NCBI GenBank assembly: GCA_022826725.1
Contig: JAJDUF010000010.1
Span: 124,001-188,000, forward strand
DNA length: 64,000 nucleotides
Source of the DNA: Chloroflexota bacterium
GTDB taxonomy: Bacteria; Chloroflexota; UBA11872; UBA12225; JAJDUF01
Reading direction: 5' to 3'
Shown here: positions 8,939-17,041 of the stretch, one piece after another
Numbering within the stretch: position 1 is the first letter of the stretch
How the letters are laid out: each line of letters begins with the position of its first letter
Made by a program: the position numbers and the translations under genes
The notes under the pieces: generated by a model
Database searches by the model: none
What the model was told of the DNA's origin: nothing
What the model saw: the letters and a program-made list of their open reading frames with translations, nothing else

Positions 8939-8993
8939 GGGGACCTCCTTGTTCGCTGCCGCGGCCGATCACTCCGAGCGGGATAGTACCCGG

Positions 8994-9470
8994 CTAGCTT
9001 GGCCCTGGACGGACGCGCTGTTCGTAGGCGGCCAGGTGGGCGGCAACCTCGTCGCCGGGGAGATCGCGCTCGCGGAACGCCCGGACGGTAGCGAGCGCCG
9101 TGGCTGCCGACTCACCACGGTGCTTGATGAGGTAGGCTGATAGGGCCGTACCGGCCCCTCCATAACCCGACCCTCAGTGGAGGAGGACTTTATCGCCATC
9201 AGCGACGGCTGCATGGACGGCTGCGACGGCACGATCCAGCGCCGCCAGATCGTCGGACACGCCGGGCGAATGGACGGCACTCATGCCGAGCGTGGCAATC
9301 GTATCGTAGTCCGGGGTGGCCTGCGTGACCGAGACAATCCGCCGGATGCCTTCGCTGGCGACATAGGCCAGTTCGTCGGGATTGTCCGGCAGCCCCGAGA
9401 CCGCGATGGCATCCGGGTCGAACCATTTGAACAAACGCGGTGGCGCGTGGGCGGATGGCATGCTCACCAT
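8994..9470 (-). pseudogene. dual-specificity/tyrosine phosphatase-like gene with UGA at the catalytic Cys
   Basis: Reading from the ATG at 9470 gives a typical small phosphatase: FKWFDPDAIAVSGLPDNP, EGIRRIVSVTQ, LDRAVAAVHAAVADGDKVLLH. An in-frame TGA (9174-9176) then stands exactly where the CX5R cysteine should be. The same frame continues as GSGYGGAGTALSAYLIKHR and on to a TAG at 8994-8996, so the body is otherwise intact. The signature Arg is also changed to Gly, and the usual PVPD general-acid loop is not recognisable. A pseudogene is most likely; selenocysteine decoding is a weaker alternative discussed under findings. Confidence 0.7.
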
Positions 9471-9576
9471 CTTTGTTGCTCCCTTCCATGCTCACGGCAG
9501 AGGACGCGGAGTATGCCGAGAATATTACTGTATTCCCGGCGCTACGTCTCCGCGTGGGCAAGCGAAGGCCCCGGTG

Positions 9577-10677
9577 CTAGATGACTTCCAGGTAGTTCAG
9601 GTCCGGTAGCGCCGGGAACGGGGCGTGCGGCTCGGTCTGGTACCAGATTGCGGTCGAGGCGATGTCGTCCTGCAGGGGCAGATAGCGCCGCTGGCCAGCG
9701 AGCGGCCGGCGCCAACCGAGCGCTTGGATCGTCACGCGCAGGTCTTGCTTGAACCGGATGGGATCGAGCACATGCCAGCGGTACAGCCCGAAACGCTGCT
9801 GGGTCCGGCTCACGCCCTCCGGGGAGATCACTTGAGGCATCCCGAGAAACGGCGTGGTGAACACCCCGTACTCCCCGGCCGGGAAATGGAAGCCCCAAGC
9901 ACCGCCAAAGTAGTCCTCGGTGCCGGTGCCACAGATCGTCGGCCACTCCTTATCGCCATCGAGGTAGAACTTGATCTCGCCCTCGCCCCACCAGCCGGTA
10001 TTATTGACCCCCCAGGCAATGTAGGTGCCCACGTAGTGTCCTTGGCCCGTCACGCCATCCAGCAGCGTATGGACCTCCTGATAGGGCAAGGGATTGTTCC
10101 GCCGCCACTGCGCGTGGAAATAGGCTCGATCCTCCGGCACCTCGGTCAGCGTGTAGTTGATCTGATAGAAGAAGCTGCGGACCTCGTCGGGACTGAGGTT
10201 TTCGATGGTGATACGGGCATGACGGCGAAAGGGCATCTCCCAGTAGCTATTGAAGCCCCCGGCCGGGTTGACCGAGATCGGCAGGGAGTTCACGTTGCAG
10301 CGCTCGCCCCAGCCACTACAGAAGAAATCCCCCACCGGCACCTCGACCGACGGGCTGGCCTCGTGATCCCAATAGCAGCGCAGGATGAGCTGTCGCCACG
10401 CCTCCGGCTTGACCGTCATCCACAACTGCTGGATCGCGCCCGGCCCCTCGATGTCGGCCAACTCGACCACGCTGCTGCCAGGTAGGTGGATACAGGGTGA
10501 GACTTTCCAGCCTTGCCCCAGCTCCCGCGCGGCCACGGCGCCCGTTCCCTCGGTCGCCAGGCCGCCTTGCCCTTTGCCGCCGGTGGGATTCTCTGCGCTG
10601 ATCGAGCGGGTCTCGGCGTTGGAGAGTCGCGCGAGATTGCCGAGGTGCAGCCCCAAACCATCAAACGTGATGCTCAT
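9577..10677 (-). CDS. GH172 / DUF2961 family glycoside hydrolase-like protein
   Basis: A 366-residue DUF2961 protein. Family GH172 members act on difructose dianhydrides and arabinofuranosyl or fructofuranosyl linkages. The hallmark CGTGTEDYFGGAWGF segment, which carries the family's conserved acidic residue, lies near residue 255. Other family features are DIEGPGAIQQLWMT near 75 and WGEGEIKFYLDGD near 235. There is no signal peptide, so it should act in the cytoplasm on imported sugars. The ATG at 10677 has GGAGGTC seven bases upstream and is preferred to the codon at 10695. It lies in a sugar-catabolic neighbourhood and is probably transcribed with the broken phosphatase and the oxidoreductase downstream. 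Confidence 0.87.
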   Translation of the reverse strand: MSITFDGLGLHLGNLARLSNAETRSISAENPTGGKGQGGLATEGTGAVAARELGQGWKVSPCIHLPGSSVVELADIEGPGAIQQLWMTVKPEAWRQLILRCYWDHEASPSVEVPVGDFFCSGWGERCNVNSLPISVNPAGGFNSYWEMPFRRHARITIENLSPDEVRSFFYQINYTLTEVPEDRAYFHAQWRRNNPLPYQEVHTLLDGVTGQGHYVGTYIAWGVNNTGWWGEGEIKFYLDGDKEWPTICGTGTEDYFGGAWGFHFPAGEYGVFTTPFLGMPQVISPEGVSRTQQRFGLYRWHVLDPIRFKQDLRVTIQALGWRRPLAGQRRYLPLQDDIASTAIWYQTEPHAPFPALPDLNYLEVI

Positions 10678-11037
10678 GCTTCTTGACCTCCGCACGGAGC
10701 GGCCACCTCCCTATGCTTAGGACAGCCTCGCAGCCATTATTTATGTCAATGCGGTGGGCCGACTGATCGAACTACCGGCACATACCGCCGGGGCCGGCGA
10801 TCAGCAGCCCAGGTATTCTAGCCTACTCCGTCACTCGTTCCCTGCGTCAGAGAACACATATGGGACACCCTGCTCGCCGGAGCGATGGTGCTTGACACCG
10901 AGAGAAAGAAGGCACTATGGTAATGTTTGTCAAGTACGTGATGTTTATTACTCGATGTTGCTCCGGAACTTGGAGTAGTGGTGGCACTCCACTTTCCTTC
11001 TGAACGGTGTGACCACCACACAAGGAGCTTCCACACC
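10678..11037. other. divergent intergenic region with one candidate promoter
   Basis: A 360-bp spacer between the minus-strand GH172-type gene and the plus-strand DUF4395 gene. It contains the promoter listed at 10892-10921 and a short inverted repeat around it: CTTGACA at 10891-10897 and TGTCAAG at 10928-10934. I see no RNA gene. A GTG-initiated reading from 10978 into the DUF4395 gene is possible but lacks the AAGGAG ribosome binding site found at the ATG. Confidence 0.5.
10892..10921 (+). promoter_or_regulatory. candidate sigma-70 promoter for DUF4395-thioredoxin pair
   Basis: A perfect -35 box TTGACA (10892-10897), an 18-bp spacer, and TATGGT (10916-10921) as -10. It points towards the gene starting at 11038. 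A 7-bp inverted repeat, CTTGACA/TGTCAAG, brackets the promoter core. Confidence 0.5.
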
Positions 11038-11532
11038 ATGACTATGACACCCGCTGATCCATGCGCCGAAGGTGAGCTGCAGCGCTACGACGTAGTCCCC
11101 CGCAAGGCCCACCAATACGCGATGATCGTGCTGATCGCGGCGGGGTACATTATAGGATCAACAGTCGGCGCATGGCTGCTCTTCATCGCCGCGGTGTGTA
11201 TGGCGTTGGGCCGGTTCTGGCGACCGTTCGACCCCTTCCGCGTGCTCACCACCGCCATCATCCAACCGGCCGGGCTGCTGCCGCGGCGGATGGTGCATGA
11301 GGATCGCGAGACGCGGCGGATCGCCCGCGTGCTGGGAGGGATCGTCTTTGCCGTGAGCGGGGCGCTGCTCTTGCTGCTCCCCGGTCTCGTTTGGCTGGCC
11401 TGGACCTTGACGGGACTGGTGGGCGTGATGATCCTGCTTGATGCGGCCTTCGATTTCTGCGCGCTGTGCCTTGTCGTCCACCACTATGCGCGCTTGACCG
11501 GCAATAGCCGGGTGCCGTCCGGTCCGGCGTGA
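11038..11532 (+). CDS. DUF4395 family membrane protein
   Basis: A 164-residue protein with a short cytoplasmic start and about four hydrophobic segments (near 25-65 and 100-145), matching DUF4395. That family is often encoded next to thioredoxin-like or rhodanese proteins and is thought to work with them in redox or sulfur handling; the exact role is unknown. Cysteines are visible in CMALGRFWRPFDPF and DFCALCLVVHHYAR. AAGGAG lies upstream of the ATG. The thioredoxin gene follows after about 9 bp, so the two form an operon. Confidence 0.82.
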   Translation: MTMTPADPCAEGELQRYDVVPRKAHQYAMIVLIAAGYIIGSTVGAWLLFIAAVCMALGRFWRPFDPFRVLTTAIIQPAGLLPRRMVHEDRETRRIARVLGGIVFAVSGALLLLLPGLVWLAWTLTGLVGVMILLDAAFDFCALCLVVHHYARLTGNSRVPSGPA

Positions 11533-11541
11533 GGGAGAAGC

Positions 11542-11982
11542 ATGCCCCTCGACCGATTGCTGGTCGTGCTCTTAGCCATAGCCTTGGTCGTACTTGTCGG
11601 CCTCATCGTGCGCTGGTGGACACGCCGGACCGCTGCGGCCGTCCGCGCGCACCGCGCCCCACTCCCCCATCTTGCCACCGAGACAACCGCTCCGGTCACG
11701 CTGCTGAACTTCAGCAGTCCCCACTGCGGTACCTGCCGTCGCGTCCAAAAACCGCTGGTGGACAAGGTCAGCGCCCAGTTCCCCGACCAAGTAGCAGTCG
11801 TAGAGGTGGATGCACTGGCACAGGCGGACCTGGCCCGGGCCTACCACGTGCTCACTGTCCCGAGCACGGTCATCCTCACCGGCAACCAGGTACAGGACGT
11901 GAACTATGGCCTCGCCTCTGCCGAGACCCTCGACCGGCAACTCCGTGCCGCCCTCACGGCGTCCGACCTTGCAGCGGCCTAG
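11542..11982 (+). CDS. membrane-anchored thioredoxin-like protein
   Basis: A 146-residue protein with an N-terminal membrane anchor (about 5-25), then a thioredoxin fold with a CGTC active site in SPHCGTCRRVQ near residue 60 and the cis-Pro region VLTVPSTVILT near 103. The dithiol is of CxxC type, and the domain should face outside the membrane, judged by the short N-terminus and the basic residues after the anchor; topology is uncertain. Pairing with the upstream DUF4395 gene is common and suggests a joint disulfide-exchange role. Confidence 0.87.
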   Translation: MPLDRLLVVLLAIALVVLVGLIVRWWTRRTAAAVRAHRAPLPHLATETTAPVTLLNFSSPHCGTCRRVQKPLVDKVSAQFPDQVAVVEVDALAQADLARAYHVLTVPSTVILTGNQVQDVNYGLASAETLDRQLRAALTASDLAAA

Positions 11983-12027
11983 CAACCATCGGCGGCTTCC
12001 AGGTTTGACCAATTCTGAGCCGGGAGG

Positions 12028-12810
12028 CTAGATGACGGCGGAGGCGCCACCGTCAATGTTGACGGAGGTGCCGGTGATGTAGGCAGCGCGGTCGGAGACG
12101 AGGAAGGCCACCAGGTCGGCGACCTCTTCGGCTTCGCCGATGCGGCCCAGCGGCACGTTCCAGCCCACTGCCTCGTACAACTCCTCCACCGGCCGGCCGG
12201 CGGCTTGGGCCTGACGAATGATCTGCATGCTCTTGATGGACCCAATGCAGACCGTATTCACGCGGATACCGTCGCGGCCGAACTCTTTGGACGCCGCCTT
12301 GGTCAGGGCGATGCCGGCGGCTCGGCTCACGCTCGTCGGGACCGATTCTGCCGGCGGCGCCTTCCCGCCCGGCGTCGTCATATTGACGATAGCCCCGCCG
12401 CCCACCCGGCGCATCGAGGGCACGACGAGCCGCGTCAGCCGGATGGCCGCCATCAGCTTGAGGTCCAAGTCCTCCTGCCAGTACGCATCATTGGCAGTCA
12501 GCAGCGACTGCGCCGCCGAGCGCCCGGCATTGTTAACGAGGATGGCAATATCTCCGAACTGCTCAATCGTGGTGTTCACCAGCCGCTCGAGGTCGCCGGG
12601 CACCGTCACGTCGGCCGCCACCGCGAGGATGTCCTGGCCCGTGGCCGCCTTGATTTCCTGCTGCGCTTGATCCAGCGGCCCCTGGCGCCGCGCGCAGATG
12701 GCGACCTTAGCGCCTTCCGCTGACAGGCGCTCGGCAATCGCCCGGCCGAGGCCTTCGCTACCACCCGTGATGAGGGCAACCTTCCCATCTAACCCTAGCT
12801 CCAGTGCCAT
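12028..12810 (-). CDS. SDR family protein lacking the usual YxxxK
   Basis: A 260-residue short-chain dehydrogenase/reductase fold. The cofactor motif TGGSEGLG (about 14-21) and the NNAGRS motif near 90 are clear, and the C-terminal NIDGGAS strand is present. At the catalytic position where YxxxK is expected the protein reads TSVSR, so Tyr is Thr and Lys is Arg; the catalytic Ser position is also unusual (NMTTPGG). Known subgroups of SDRs share this change, so it may be a divergent enzyme rather than a dead one. A good ribosome binding site (AAGGAGAG) precedes the ATG. Confidence 0.85.
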   Translation of the reverse strand: MALELGLDGKVALITGGSEGLGRAIAERLSAEGAKVAICARRQGPLDQAQQEIKAATGQDILAVAADVTVPGDLERLVNTTIEQFGDIAILVNNAGRSAAQSLLTANDAYWQEDLDLKLMAAIRLTRLVVPSMRRVGGGAIVNMTTPGGKAPPAESVPTSVSRAAGIALTKAASKEFGRDGIRVNTVCIGSIKSMQIIRQAQAAGRPVEELYEAVGWNVPLGRIGEAEEVADLVAFLVSDRAAYITGTSVNIDGGASAVI

Positions 12811-12954
12811 CGTCCGCTCTCCTTCCGTCTCGTTGTACCGCTCCGCTGCGGAGACACCCGCGCCCCGGCCTGCTGCCGCCGGGAAAGGATGAAGTACCGT
12901 TTCTTCTGCCCGCTAGGGTACCAGCAAGGAGCGACGCCGGTCGGTCGGAGCTCA

Positions 12955-12980
12955 GGGGACCCACAAGGGACGTCCCACAC
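12955..12980. repeat. dispersed ACCCACAAGGGACGT repeat, copy 1
   Basis: GGGGACCCACAAGGGACGTCCC, a short imperfect palindrome; a second copy is at 22845-22875, and a third with a related core is at 45364-45390. It lies between the SDR gene and the amidohydrolase gene. Confidence 0.5.
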
Positions 12981-12987
12981 CCCACGA

Positions 12988-14226
12988 TTAGGCGGCGCCG
13001 ACGAGGTCTTTATGCACTTGGCCGCTCTGCAAGATCAGATGCAGACGGGATTGGTCTTGGAGGAGCGCGATGTCTGCGAGTGGATCGCCGTCCACGACCA
13101 GCAGATCGGCGAGCTTGCCGGGCACCAGCGAGCCGGTGCTCTTGTCCACGCGCAAGGCTTTGGCCGCGCCGCTGGTTGCGGCGACGATGGTCGCCATTGG
13201 CGAGAGGCCCTCCGCCACCATCAACTGTAGCTCGATGGCGTTCAATCCGTGCGGATAGAACGGCGTGCCGGCATCCGTGCCCAACGCCAGCGAGACACCG
13301 GCCTCGATGGCCATCGTGAGACTCTGCGCGTGGGCGGCGCTGGTGACGGCGAACTTCTCCATCACGTGAGCCGGGAGATTGGCCGCATCGCCCTGTTGCC
13401 GGACCTGATGGCTCGGCGTGAGCGTGGGTACGAGGACGGTCCCCGCTTCCCGCATGAGCTGCACCGCCTCCTCATCCAGCATGGTGCCGTGCTCGATGGT
13501 GTCCACCCCGGCGCGAATGGCGATCTTGGCGCCTTCCGCTCCGTGAACGTGCGCCGCGACCGGCTTTTTCATCTTGTGGGCCTCGGTAATCAGGGGTTGG
13601 ACTTCCTCGGCGCTATATTCCGGGACATCGGGTGCCAACTGGGGGTCCATTACCCCCCCAGTCGCACAGAACTTGATCAGGTCCGCACCGACCTTGACCT
13701 GCTCCCGTACCGCCCGCAGGATTTCGGCCGGCCCGTCCGCAATGCGACCGGCGGTGCCGTCCACGCGCGATACGCCCGGCGGGAGCAAGTCAACGTGACC
13801 ACTCGTGGCGGTAATGATCCGGCCGGCGGCGAGAATCCGCGGACCGGGGACGAGACCAGCGTTGACCGCGTCCCGCAGCGAAAGGGCCAAGCGGCCCGGC
13901 GCACCGACATCGCGGACGGTGGTGAAGCCGGCGTCCAGGAGATTACGCGCCGACACGGTCGCCTTGATAGCCATGTATTCGGACGTCTGTTTGAGGAATA
14001 CCGACTCGAAGTCCCGCTCACCAGCCAGCATGAAATGCACGTGCGCGTCCATCAGGCCGGGCATGATCGTCCGGCCGCCCACGTCGTATACCTCGGCATC
14101 AAGCGGCAGACGCGCCAGCGCGCCGGCCTCAGTGATGCGCCCATCGTCACCGATCACGACGCTCGCGTTGGGAATGGGGTCCCGCCCGGTCCCGTCAATG
14201 AGCACACCACCGGTAAGTACCTTCAT
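12988..14226 (-). CDS. amidohydrolase family protein (prolidase/imidazolonepropionase-like)
   Basis: A 412-residue metal-dependent amidohydrolase. Metal-binding motifs are all visible: DAHVHF near residue 60, the Lys in LIKFCATGG near 185, AAHVHG near 230, TIEHG near 250, and the catalytic Asp in LGTDAGTPF near 320. The arrangement is that of the Xaa-Pro dipeptidase/imidazolonepropionase-like group that hydrolyses N-acyl amino acids and dipeptides. The ATG at 14226 has GGAGG just upstream; the six codons before it are not needed. The cytoplasmic location follows from the absence of a signal peptide. Confidence 0.9.
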   Translation of the reverse strand: MKVLTGGVLIDGTGRDPIPNASVVIGDDGRITEAGALARLPLDAEVYDVGGRTIMPGLMDAHVHFMLAGERDFESVFLKQTSEYMAIKATVSARNLLDAGFTTVRDVGAPGRLALSLRDAVNAGLVPGPRILAAGRIITATSGHVDLLPPGVSRVDGTAGRIADGPAEILRAVREQVKVGADLIKFCATGGVMDPQLAPDVPEYSAEEVQPLITEAHKMKKPVAAHVHGAEGAKIAIRAGVDTIEHGTMLDEEAVQLMREAGTVLVPTLTPSHQVRQQGDAANLPAHVMEKFAVTSAAHAQSLTMAIEAGVSLALGTDAGTPFYPHGLNAIELQLMVAEGLSPMATIVAATSGAAKALRVDKSTGSLVPGKLADLLVVDGDPLADIALLQDQSRLHLILQSGQVHKDLVGAA

Positions 14227-14298
14227 CTCCGGCCCTCCTCGCACCTTGCTCCACGCTTGCAGTGGTGCATCATAGCAAGGCTTGCTTACCGGGCGGTC

Positions 14299-15612
14299 TC
14301 AACTCGCTTCTGTGGGCCAGAGCGCTGGGCTGTCCAGATAGTCGCGGATTGCCGCCGGGTCGCGTAGGAGCGAGAGCACATGCTGTTGGAGCCGCGCACC
14401 GCCCGCGCCATAGCCGTAGTACGTCTGCCATTGGCGAGGTACCTGGGCCAGGTAGAGATGGAAGTACCAGTTGAACGTGCTGACGCCGTCAGCTCCGTCA
14501 GCGTAGAGGCGCAGGGCTAACTCGCAAAGCTCCCGCTTGTATCGTTGTAGCTCCGGCTCATCGGTGGGATTGATCGGTCCCTGGAACGGCCCCGCCTCGC
14601 CCAGCCAAGCGGGTAACGGGAACAGCGTCGGATAGATGCCTACATCTTTGTCTTGGGCCAGAGCGGCAAACTCGCCGGTATGTGGCAAACCGGGCCAGCG
14701 TGGCCAGAAGAGCGTAGGACACACATAGTCCACCAGGCCTAACTCAATCCACGTGCGGACATCCAGGCCCAGGTCTTGGCACGACGGATTGGATTGTAGT
14801 GATCCGATACCGGGAAACGCCGCTGCGCTCGGTGGCGTTTTGAGCGCAGCGCCCACGCGGACCCCCAACAATAGCCGCGCCCGGCCTTTGCGCCGGGCGG
14901 TTTCGTCGAGCATGGCGCGGGTTACGGCCACCAGACGGGTCAGGATGGCATAGTTGCGCCGCGGGCTGGAGATCATGCGACACCAGCGGCGGAAGTCGAA
15001 CTCAATACCGTCAATATCGTAGCGGTCGGCAACCTCGGTGAAGATCGCCAGGCGATGCGCGAAGACTGCCGGAATCGCCGGATCGAGACAGCCGGCCCAT
15101 CGCTCCGGCGGCGCGTCCGCGGAGGAGGGCCGTGACTCAGGATCAAGCGGGATACGCCATTCCGGGTGTGTACGACCGAAGTCCGAGAGCCGGTAGGTGT
15201 GACCGTACCAATCCTCGGCATTCATCCGATAGCCGGCAACCACGGGGACGGAGCGCTGCCGGCAGGCCTCGACAGTGACGGTCAGCAGGTCCGTGCCCGC
15301 GGCGCGGACCTGGCGCAAAAAGGCCGCTTGGGACTCCGCGTTGGCCACGGCCTGTTTACGCCCCGGCCAGGCTTGCTTGGCGACCTCGACGAGATGTTTG
15401 TCGAACATGTTGTCCACGTCGGTTGGGTAGAGCAGCGCTTCCGGTAGTCCGACATTCTGGGCAAAGACACCCGGCTGCGCGGCCAGGATGGCGTCGAGTG
15501 CCTGCCGATAGGTGTCTACGGTGCCGGTGGTACCCATCCCGAGGATGATGTTGTTGATGTCGTTGTTGAAAATCGTGCCCAGGCGCCTATTGTCCGGCAA
15601 GGTTGCGGTCAT
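14299..15612 (-). CDS. glycosidase-like TIM-barrel protein
   Basis: A 437-residue protein resembling the family-10-like (GHL10-type) glycoside hydrolase barrels. The segment YDIDGIEFDFRRW near residue 205 is typical of the strand carrying acidic residues in this fold; other barrel strands are VPVVAGYRMN and VDYVCPTLFWP. There is no signal peptide, so it would act on internal substrates. GAGGTGAT lies a few bases before the ATG. It sits back to back with the enolase-superfamily gene at 15693. The substrate is not predictable. Confidence 0.65.
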   Translation of the reverse strand: MTATLPDNRRLGTIFNNDINNIILGMGTTGTVDTYRQALDAILAAQPGVFAQNVGLPEALLYPTDVDNMFDKHLVEVAKQAWPGRKQAVANAESQAAFLRQVRAAGTDLLTVTVEACRQRSVPVVAGYRMNAEDWYGHTYRLSDFGRTHPEWRIPLDPESRPSSADAPPERWAGCLDPAIPAVFAHRLAIFTEVADRYDIDGIEFDFRRWCRMISSPRRNYAILTRLVAVTRAMLDETARRKGRARLLLGVRVGAALKTPPSAAAFPGIGSLQSNPSCQDLGLDVRTWIELGLVDYVCPTLFWPRWPGLPHTGEFAALAQDKDVGIYPTLFPLPAWLGEAGPFQGPINPTDEPELQRYKRELCELALRLYADGADGVSTFNWYFHLYLAQVPRQWQTYYGYGAGGARLQQHVLSLLRDPAAIRDYLDSPALWPTEAS

Positions 15613-15692
15613 GTATCACCTCGTCGGCGGTAACGGGCAGTGTGCCACGATCATGCCAGGTAGTATGATGCTTGACACTGGAGGGAGCAGCC

Positions 15693-16928
15693 ATGAAGGT
15701 CACGGACATCGAAGTACATGAAATCGGCCTCGAATACCAGGACGCGCTGGCCTACGAGTTCAGCCACTACTATCACATCTCAGGGCGCACCGTGTACGTC
15801 GTCCATACCGATACGGGGCTGATCGGGTTGGGCGAAGGCCATACGACCGAGCCGCAAGAGGTTCTGGACCGCTACATCGGGTCCAATCCTTTCGACTGGA
15901 TCGGAGACGAGACCTCTCTGGGCCTCGGAACGGCAATGTATGACCTGATGGGCCAGGCCGCCGGCGTGCCCGTCTACAAGCTATTCGGACAGCGGTACCG
16001 CGGGTGGGTGCCGGTGTCGAGCTGGACCGTATCCACGCACCCGGAGCGGATGGCGGCGGCGGTCACGCACTATGCGTCCCGGGGGTATACGTGGCTGAAG
16101 TTCCATCTCTCACCCTGGGAGAACGTGATCGCGCAGACCGAGGCGATGCAGCACGTCGCCCCGGAGGGGTTCCAGGTCCATTACGACTTCACCATGCAGG
16201 GAACCGACGACCACATGGTCGCGCTGCTCGACAAGCTGGCCGAGTTTCCCATCGCCGGCTGTTTTGAGGACCCCTTGCCCTCGGAAGACATTCCCGGGTA
16301 TATAGCCCTGCGCCAGCGGTCGCGGCTGCCGGTCGTCCTGCACCATACCCCGCTGCAGGCCACCTACGAGGTGCTGATGGGCGCTGCCGATGCCTATATG
16401 CTCGGCCACTCGAAGATCGGCGACGCGATGCGCCGGGCGGGACTCTTCGCCGCCGGTAACCTGCCCTTCATGCTGCAAAACGTCGGCGGCACGATCACGC
16501 GGGCGATGACCGTGCATATGATGGCCGCCTTCCCTTCCGCCACGCTGCACACGATTAGCTGCGCCGAGACGTGGAAGAGCGACGTGGTGCAGGAGCGGCT
16601 AGAGCCGATCAATGGGCTGGTGCGCGTACCGGAAGCGCCGGGCTTGGGGTTGACGCTGGACCGCGCGGAGCTGGAGCGGCTGACGCGGGTGCCGCGGCAG
16701 GAGCCACAGCGGTGGATCATCAAATCCCGGTTCGAGAACGGCACCAAGCTCTACGGCCTAGCTGACCATCGAAACAGTTTGCACCTGGTCCGCCCGGACC
16801 TGAGCCGTGTGCTGCCCATGCGGTACGCGGAGCCGATCACCACGGAGTACTGGGACGACGACGGCACGTCGGAGTACGCCGCGATGCTCGCACGGCTCGA
16901 CAAGGAAGGCATGGTGCTGGAGGGATAG
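15693..16928 (+). CDS. mandelate racemase/muconate lactonizing enzyme family protein
   Basis: A 411-residue enolase-superfamily protein. N-terminal capping domain (about 1-100), then the barrel with the Lys-containing strand TWLKFHLSP near 150, a metal-ligand Asp in VHYDFTMQ near 180, and the Glu of GCFEDPLPSE near 210. The next ligand position, usually an acidic residue, lies in VVLHHTPL and reads His-His, which is atypical. The family dehydrates or racemises sugar acids via an enolate. ATG at 15693 follows GGAGGG; the codon at 15672 is rejected. The UxuA-like and Gfo/Idh/MocA genes downstream read in the same direction and suggest a sugar-acid pathway. Confidence 0.87.
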   Translation: MKVTDIEVHEIGLEYQDALAYEFSHYYHISGRTVYVVHTDTGLIGLGEGHTTEPQEVLDRYIGSNPFDWIGDETSLGLGTAMYDLMGQAAGVPVYKLFGQRYRGWVPVSSWTVSTHPERMAAAVTHYASRGYTWLKFHLSPWENVIAQTEAMQHVAPEGFQVHYDFTMQGTDDHMVALLDKLAEFPIAGCFEDPLPSEDIPGYIALRQRSRLPVVLHHTPLQATYEVLMGAADAYMLGHSKIGDAMRRAGLFAAGNLPFMLQNVGGTITRAMTVHMMAAFPSATLHTISCAETWKSDVVQERLEPINGLVRVPEAPGLGLTLDRAELERLTRVPRQEPQRWIIKSRFENGTKLYGLADHRNSLHLVRPDLSRVLPMRYAEPITTEYWDDDGTSEYAAMLARLDKEGMVLEG

Positions 16929-17041
16929 GTTCTCGTGTTGGGAGGCGGCAAATCGCTCCCACCGTTGCAGACAATGGTACTATCTGTGCCAATCCACACG
17001 CGCCATGACCTTGGGGGGCTACCCCGGAGGAGGCACGAACG

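Noticed and set aside
13249..14367. 372-residue plus-strand ORF
   Set aside because: Antisense to the amidohydrolase gene, no recognisable domain or ribosome binding site.
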